Part shown: positions 59,708 through 64,000 of the stretch, one piece after another
How positions within the stretch are numbered: the stretch's first letter is position 1
Layout: each line of letters begins with the position of its first letter
Origin: Herbidospora solisilvae
GTDB taxonomy: Bacteria > Actinomycetota > Actinomycetes > Streptosporangiales > Streptosporangiaceae
NCBI RefSeq assembly: GCF_009901565.1
Contig: NZ_WXEW01000005.1
Coordinates: 496,001-560,000, forward strand
Length of the DNA stretch: 64,000 bases
Reading direction: 5' to 3'
Position numbers and translations under genes: made by a program
Notes under the pieces: model-generated
What the model was told of the DNA's origin: nothing
Database searches by the model: none
Seen by the model: the letters and a program-made list of their open reading frames with translations, nothing else

Positions 59708-60889
59708 TTATGGACTGTTCCAGAAGGTCCGCTCGAAGAACCAGATCAGGCCCATGACGGCCACCCCCGCCGCGACCAGGCCGGTCGCCCAGCGCCCGGC
59801 GACGGGGGACCGCCGCCGCAGCAGGCTCAGCAGAGGGAAGATCAGCACGATGAGGCCCAGCTGAACGGCCTCGATGCCGACGTTGAAGACGAGCAGCGAC
59901 CACAGCAGCGTCCACGACCAGGCTTCCTGGATGCCGAGCGCGCCGGCGAACCCGAGCCCGTGCACGAGCCCGAACAGGAAGACCACGCCGAGACGGACCG
60001 CGCCGGAACGATCCAGGTGGTCGCCGAGCGCGACCGGACGCCGGAGCTGCCACAGGTGCCAGGCGGCCACGACGGCGATCGACACCGCGATGACCGGCTC
60101 GACCAGGCTCGCGGGCACGCTCACGACGCCGAGGGCGGCCAGCAGGAACGTGACCGAGTGGGCCAGCGTGAAGCTGGTCGCGACCAGCACCACCTCGCGC
60201 AGCCTGCGTGACCCGGCGATCAGGGCCAGCAGGAACAACACGTGGTCGAGGCCGAACAGCAGATGCTCGGCGCCCAGTAGGAAGAACTCGGCGAACCGCG
60301 CGTACCAGGGCAGCGCCGTCGAGAACGACGGGTTGGCCGCGTCGAGTGCGGCGCTGCCGGAGATCCCGCCCAGCTCGTAGGTGACGATCGTCTTGGTGTC
60401 CCTGACGAACGTCTCGGCGTCGGGGAAGAGCGTGCTGCGCACCTCGTGCTCGCCGGCCTCCGGGCAGGTCCAGTCGAGGAGCAGGGTCGCGTACGGCACG
60501 CCCTCGCGCCCGCCGATCGTGAAGCCGCCCGACCTCGCCGGTGCACAGGCGGCGCCCTCGGCGGTGACCGCGAACCGCTTGGTGACGTAGGCGACGGCGG
60601 TGTCGGCGTACCGGTCGAGCGCGGCGGCCTGGGCTTCGCCGTTGTGGGCCTCGAAGGCGGCGGTGCCGTCCTGGAACAGGGCGTCGTTCTTCTCGGCGTC
60701 GGCCGCGGAGACGACGTAGAGGTCGTACTCGAGCTCCAGCTTCGTGCGGATGTGGCCCCCCTCGCCGGCGGTGACGTCGACGTACACGGTCGAGGTGAAG
60801 CCGTGGGCGGCGGCCGGGGCGACGCAGGCCAGCAGGGTGACGGCCGCCGCGACGAGCCCGAGGGCGACCCGGCGGACTGGATGGGACAT
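59708..60889 (-). CDS. HupE/UreJ-family membrane protein
   Basis: A 393-residue protein. The ATG at 60889 follows AAGGAGTC. A signal peptide (to about residue 29, ending AAAHG) precedes an exported domain of about 180 residues with Cys, then a HupE/UreJ_2 membrane region of six to seven helices with conserved His/Asp (GAEHLLFGLDHVLFLLALIA, LAHSVTFLLAALG, LVHGLGFAGALG). The family is implicated in nickel or cobalt transport. It is upstream of the metallophosphoesterase and may be co-transcribed with it. Confidence 0.85.
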   Translation of the reverse strand: MSHPVRRVALGLVAAAVTLLACVAPAAAHGFTSTVYVDVTAGEGGHIRTKLELEYDLYVVSAADAEKNDALFQDGTAAFEAHNGEAQAAALDRYADTAVAYVTKRFAVTAEGAACAPARSGGFTIGGREGVPYATLLLDWTCPEAGEHEVRSTLFPDAETFVRDTKTIVTYELGGISGSAALDAANPSFSTALPWYARFAEFFLLGAEHLLFGLDHVLFLLALIAGSRRLREVVLVATSFTLAHSVTFLLAALGVVSVPASLVEPVIAVSIAVVAAWHLWQLRRPVALGDHLDRSGAVRLGVVFLFGLVHGLGFAGALGIQEAWSWTLLWSLLVFNVGIEAVQLGLIVLIFPLLSLLRRRSPVAGRWATGLVAAGVAVMGLIWFFERTFWNSP

Positions 60890-61051
60890 GTGACTCCTTA
60901 TGTGACGAAGGAGCACGTTCCTCGCCATATGTGAACAGGAGTCGAACGGATCGCTAAATAACCGCAGAACCACCCTGACAACTACAAAACGGAAAAAACG
61001 GGATAGCAGGATGTACGCGCACCACCCGTTCCACCCCGGAGGACGATCGTC

Positions 61052-61690
61052 TTGCTCCGCATCGCCGCCCTGGCGGCCGTACTACTGCTGCTGACCGGTT
61101 GCGGCGCGGACTGGTCCGAACCCCACCCCGCGCCCAGCGCGGTCGGCGCGCTGGGCCCGGGGTTCTTCGCCGCGCCCCCCCACCCCGAGGCGACCATCAC
61201 GCCCGCGCCCGGCTCGTGGGACGCGGTCCGCCCGTCGGGCGGCTACCGCGTCGTCCTGGTCACCTCCGGCGCCGACGCCCCCACGAAGAACCTGGTCGCG
61301 GCGGTCGAGGAGTGGGCCGGCGAGGTGGACGCCGACCTGCGGACCGTCGCGATCACCCATCCGCACGACCTGGTCCCCGGCATCACCAGGGCGCTGGACC
61401 TCAAGCCCGACCTCATCGTCAGCGCGGGCAACGACCTGATCGACCCGCTGGCCCTGGTGACCGCCAGCCACCTGTCGCAGCGGTTCCTCGTCGTGGGGGC
61501 CGAACTGGCCGAGCCGACCCACAACGTGACGTCGGTCGACTGGGCGGGGGCGTCGTTCCGGGGGGAGGGGCTGGGGGCGTCGTCGACGTACGACCCGGCG
61601 TCGTTCACGCCGGAAAGGTGCGCCTCCGCGATCAGGGCGGGTGTGGCGGCTGTGCTGAACGGTTTGACGGGAATAGTCGTGTGGTTGTGA
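61052..61690 (+). CDS. Lipoprotein with BMP/sugar-binding-like fold
   Basis: A 212-residue lipoprotein. The TTG start follows GGAGGACG. A short signal ends in the lipobox LLLTGC. The mature part resembles the first half of a periplasmic binding-protein (BMP/purine-nucleoside type) domain: YRVVLVTSGADAPTKNLVAA, KPDLIVSAGNDLIDPLAL. The end is short, so it may be a half-domain. Function unknown. It is not part of the usual 2-methylisoborneol cluster, which often has a Crp-like nucleotide-binding gene upstream. Confidence 0.7.
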   Translation: MLRIAALAAVLLLLTGCGADWSEPHPAPSAVGALGPGFFAAPPHPEATITPAPGSWDAVRPSGGYRVVLVTSGADAPTKNLVAAVEEWAGEVDADLRTVAITHPHDLVPGITRALDLKPDLIVSAGNDLIDPLALVTASHLSQRFLVVGAELAEPTHNVTSVDWAGASFRGEGLGASSTYDPASFTPERCASAIRAGVAAVLNGLTGIVVWL

Positions 61691-61872
61691 ATTGGCCGTA
61701 TATTTCGGTATAAGATAGGCGTGATGAATGACCGTTGCGTGACCGTGAGGTGGCCTTTAGTATTGGCGGCGGACAGGGGATCGCTTTTATTTTCGGGGGC
61801 CTCATTGTGCATTCTCATGCCTATGGAAGACGTACCGAATAGTGAATTCGGCGAATTCCAGGAGGGGGCTTG
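61691..61872 (+). promoter_or_regulatory. AT-rich promoter region before the 2-methylisoborneol genes
   Basis: This stretch is clearly poorer in GC than the rest (for example TATATTTCGGTATAAGATAGG near 61700 and GGATCGCTTTTATTTTCGG). It ends with the strong ribosome-binding site AGGAGGGGG before the terpene synthase. A -10 such as TAAGAT at about 61712 is possible, but no certain -35 was found. Confidence 0.4.
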
Positions 61873-63036
61873 ATGTCCGAGTCGAGCGAAACTCCGTCAG
61901 GGCGGTTGCCGGGCCCGACCGGCCTGGGCACCTCCGCACTCCGGGTCCCCGCCGCCGAGCCGCCTGAGATCCCGGCGCTCGTCGACGGGCACCAGCCGCC
62001 CACGCCCTCACTCGATCCGACTCTGGTCGTCCGCCGCTACGGCCTCACCCCGCTGCCCTACCGCGAGAGGGAATGGGGCGACGGCAGCCATCCGCCGCTC
62101 TACGTGCCGGAGACGGTGCGGGTCGACGACGCCCTGGGTGAGGAGGTCAACCGCCGCCTGGTCGCGTGGGCCGAGAGCGTCGGCCTCCACGAGGGCCGCA
62201 TCGACACCTTCCGCGACACCGGGTTCGGCCGCCTGGCCACCCTCGCCCACGCCGACACCGACGAACCCGACCTGATCCTGATCGCCGCCCAGATGAACGC
62301 CGCCTGGTGGGCCGCCGACGACTACTACGCCGACGAGACCGACCTGGGCGCCACCCCGACCGAGCTGCCGCCCCGATTGGCGCTGGTCACGTCGGCGATG
62401 GACCCGCCGCCCCCGGCCGGCGCCTACACCGAGCAGCTCGAAGAGGCGATCAACGCCGACCCGGTGCTGCGCGCCCTCCGGTCGGCCACCGCCCACCTGA
62501 GCCGCCACGCCACCCCGTCGCAGGTGATGCGGGCCTGCAACATCACCTCGCAGATGTTCGTGAGCTGGACCGCCTACGCCGCCTGGCGCTACTTCGAGGC
62601 GCCGCCTCCGGTGTGGCGTTACCTGGCCGCCCGGCAGCACGACAGCTTCTACACGTCGATGGTGCTCATCGACGTCGTGGGCGAATACGCCCTCCCCGCC
62701 GACCTCTTCGCCGACCGGCGGTTCCACACGGCGCTCATGCAGGCCGGGACCGCCAGCGTCCTCGTCAACGACCTCTACTCGGCGGAGAAGGAGGCCGCCG
62801 ACGAACTGCCCGACTCCAACGTGGTGCTGCTCATCGCCGCGGAGGAGAAATGCTCGATACGCGAGGCGACCGAACGGACCGTTGCCCTCCACAACGACTT
62901 CGTCCGGGGTTTCGAAGCCAGCCAGAAATCACTGGCCGCCGTCCCTTCCACGGAACTCCAGCGTTTCCTGCGCGGCGCCCAGGCATGGATGGCCGGCTGT
63001 CTCGAATGGCACGGATCCAGCGACAGGTACAGATAG
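61873..63036 (+). CDS. 2-methylisoborneol synthase
   Basis: A 387-residue terpene cyclase. The aspartate-rich motif is Asp149-Asp150-Y-Y-A-Asp154-Glu155, and the second metal motif is Asn299-Asp300-x-x-Ser303-x3-Glu307 (VNDLYSAEKE). A long Pro-rich N-terminal extension, as in other family members, precedes the catalytic domain. It cyclises 2-methyl-geranyl diphosphate to 2-methylisoborneol, an earthy-smelling volatile. The methyltransferase that makes the substrate follows 18 bases downstream. ATG at 61873 was chosen over the preceding TTG. Confidence 0.92.
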   Translation: MSESSETPSGRLPGPTGLGTSALRVPAAEPPEIPALVDGHQPPTPSLDPTLVVRRYGLTPLPYREREWGDGSHPPLYVPETVRVDDALGEEVNRRLVAWAESVGLHEGRIDTFRDTGFGRLATLAHADTDEPDLILIAAQMNAAWWAADDYYADETDLGATPTELPPRLALVTSAMDPPPPAGAYTEQLEEAINADPVLRALRSATAHLSRHATPSQVMRACNITSQMFVSWTAYAAWRYFEAPPPVWRYLAARQHDSFYTSMVLIDVVGEYALPADLFADRRFHTALMQAGTASVLVNDLYSAEKEAADELPDSNVVLLIAAEEKCSIREATERTVALHNDFVRGFEASQKSLAAVPSTELQRFLRGAQAWMAGCLEWHGSSDRYR

Positions 63037-63054
63037 CGAAAGGAAATTCGTTCG

Positions 63055-63891
63055 GTGACCATCACCCAAAGCGATTACCAGCGCTCCGTGGCTGATTATT
63101 GGAACACCGAGAAAAACCCAGTGAATCTCCGCCTGGGCGAGGTCGACGGCATCTACCACCATCACTACGGCATCGGCGACGTCGACTGGTCGGTCTTGGA
63201 GGGACCGAAGGAGACCCGCGACGAGCGCATGACCAGGGAGCTCCACCGTCTGGAGTCGGCCCAGTCCGACTTCCTGCTGAGCCACCTGGGTGAGATCAAA
63301 CCGCACCACCGCCTCCTCGACGCCGGCTCGGGCCGCGGCGGCTCGTCGCTGGTCGCCAATCTCCGGTACGGCTGCCACGTCGACGGCATCTCCATCTCGG
63401 AATCGCAGGTCGACTTCGCCAACGAACAGGCGAAGCTGCGCGGCGTCGACGACCGGGTGCGCTTCCACCTGCGCAACATGCTCGACACCGGCTTCGAGTC
63501 CGGCTCCTACCAGGCGATCTGGAACAACGAGAGCACCATGTACGTCGAGCTCGCCCTCCTGTTCCGGGAGCACTCGCGCCTGCTGGCGCGCGGCGGGCGC
63601 TACGTCACCATCACCGGCTGCTACAACGACGCCTACGGCCTGCCGTCGAAGGCGATCAGCCAGATCAACGCCCACTACATCTGCGACATCCATCCGCGCA
63701 GCCAGTACTTCCGCGAGATGGCCAACAACCGGCTGGTGCCCGTCAGCGTCGTCGACCTGACGGCGGCCACCATCCCCTACTGGGAGCTGCGGGCCAAGTC
63801 CCACCTGGTGACCGGGATCGAGGAGGCGTTCCTGAACGCCTACAAGAACGGCAGCTTCCAGTACCTGCTGATCGCCGCCGACCGCGTCTGA
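63055..63891 (+). CDS. Geranyl diphosphate 2-C-methyltransferase
   Basis: A 278-residue SAM-dependent methyltransferase starting at GTG after GAAAGGAAA. The SAM motif is LLDAGSGRGGSSLVAN, and the family-typical stretches HHHYGIGDVDWSVLEG and NNESTMYVELALLFREHS are present. It methylates geranyl diphosphate at C2 to give the unusual C11 substrate of the upstream terpene synthase. The two genes form the standard 2-methylisoborneol operon, followed by a terminator. Confidence 0.93.
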   Translation: MTITQSDYQRSVADYWNTEKNPVNLRLGEVDGIYHHHYGIGDVDWSVLEGPKETRDERMTRELHRLESAQSDFLLSHLGEIKPHHRLLDAGSGRGGSSLVANLRYGCHVDGISISESQVDFANEQAKLRGVDDRVRFHLRNMLDTGFESGSYQAIWNNESTMYVELALLFREHSRLLARGGRYVTITGCYNDAYGLPSKAISQINAHYICDIHPRSQYFREMANNRLVPVSVVDLTAATIPYWELRAKSHLVTGIEEAFLNAYKNGSFQYLLIAADRV

Positions 63892-63904
63892 CCTGAGCAA
63901 CCGA

Positions 63905-63931
63905 GGGCTCCGGATCCCCCTGCCGGAGCCC
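63905..63931 (+). terminator. Terminator after the 2-methylisoborneol operon
   Basis: A 9-bp perfect stem GGGCTCCGG / CCGGAGCCC with a nine-base loop, 13 bases after the stop codon. Confidence 0.75.
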
Positions 63932-63945
63932 TTAGTGTTGCCCGG

Positions 63946-64000
63946 ATGAACTCCTGGCGCGAGGTCCGCCGTCACCTCAACACCAACCGCCACGCTCTGG
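63946..64000 (+). CDS. Start of an unknown gene, cut by the window edge
   Basis: An ATG at 63946 opens a frame (MNSWREVRRHLNTNRHAL) that continues to the edge. The Trp/Arg-rich basic helix looks like the N-terminus of a real protein, but no family can be named from 18 codons and there is no clear ribosome-binding site. Confidence 0.4.
   Translation, partial: MNSWREVRRHLNTNRHAL

Noticed and set aside
1-64000. tRNA, rRNA or riboswitch genes
   Set aside because: Reading the intergenic regions, no cloverleaf-like sequence with GTTCNANNC arms, no rRNA segment and no known riboswitch core was recognised. A covariance-model search would settle it.

Overview
The window is very GC-rich DNA from an actinomycete. 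Nearly every codon ends in G or C, GTG and TTG starts are common, neighbouring genes often overlap as GTGA or TGATG, and several families (DUF1707, DUF5999, SARP, LAL, CATRA, 2-methylisoborneol synthase) are typical of filamentous actinobacteria. The gene types fit Streptosporangiaceae or a near relative (Nonomuraea, Streptosporangium, Herbidospora), but this is an inference. No rRNA, tRNA, CRISPR array, prophage or replication origin was recognised.

Layout. 0-6.5 kb: an edge-truncated unknown gene, a secreted collagen-like protein, a large DUF6493-like protein, a DUF1707 membrane protein, and an ArsR/carboxymuconolactone-decarboxylase divergent pair. 6.4-28 kb: a RiPP (ribosomal peptide) gene cluster, the most interesting part. 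28-35 kb: two paralogous tyrosine-rich secreted peptides of opposite charge, a DUF305 lipoprotein, an LVIVD-repeat exoprotein, a P450, an IS982-type element and an acyl-CoA dehydrogenase. 35-48 kb: glycosyltransferase, phytanoyl-CoA-dioxygenase-like and spermidine-synthase-like genes, an LPMO (AA10-CBM2), a wHTH/HEPN protein, two XRE regulators with a quinone reductase and an aldehyde dehydrogenase, and a ROK regulator. 48-61.7 kb: a 1,924-residue exoprotein (ThuA, sorbosone-dehydrogenase-like and PKD domains), envelope proteins, a CATRA/TIR-like conflict gene pair, a metallophosphoesterase and HupE. 61.8-63.9 kb: the complete 2-methylisoborneol pair (terpene synthase and GPP C-methyltransferase).

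The RiPP cluster has three transcription units whose promoters share one operator, CCCAC-N4-GTGGG. Unit 1 (plus, 8.6-14.8 kb) is ABC ATPase, permease, YcaO, TfuA, P450 and O-methyltransferase, all closely coupled. Unit 2 (minus, 19.0-15.6 kb) is a 96-residue precursor peptide, a strong hairpin, a SPASM radical-SAM enzyme, a PqqD-like recognition protein and a flavin oxidoreductase. Unit 3 (plus, 19.2-23.9 kb) is a 66-residue paralog of the precursor leader without the core, then a nucleotide cyclase/AAA/TPR protein, a soluble subtilisin-like protease and a GAF protein. Regulators surround them: an ATP-grasp/SARP fusion, a stand-alone LuxR HTH, an atypical response regulator and a LAL-type LuxR.

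The YcaO-TfuA pair predicts backbone thioamidation. The precursor tail contains a TMAAAAD stretch that recalls the core of thioviridamide, next to a Cys-Leu-Cys motif. The radical SAM, P450, flavoprotein and methyltransferase suggest a hybrid thioamide/radical-SAM peptide with an unusual cyclase/protease/GAF module. I know of no described system with this combination.
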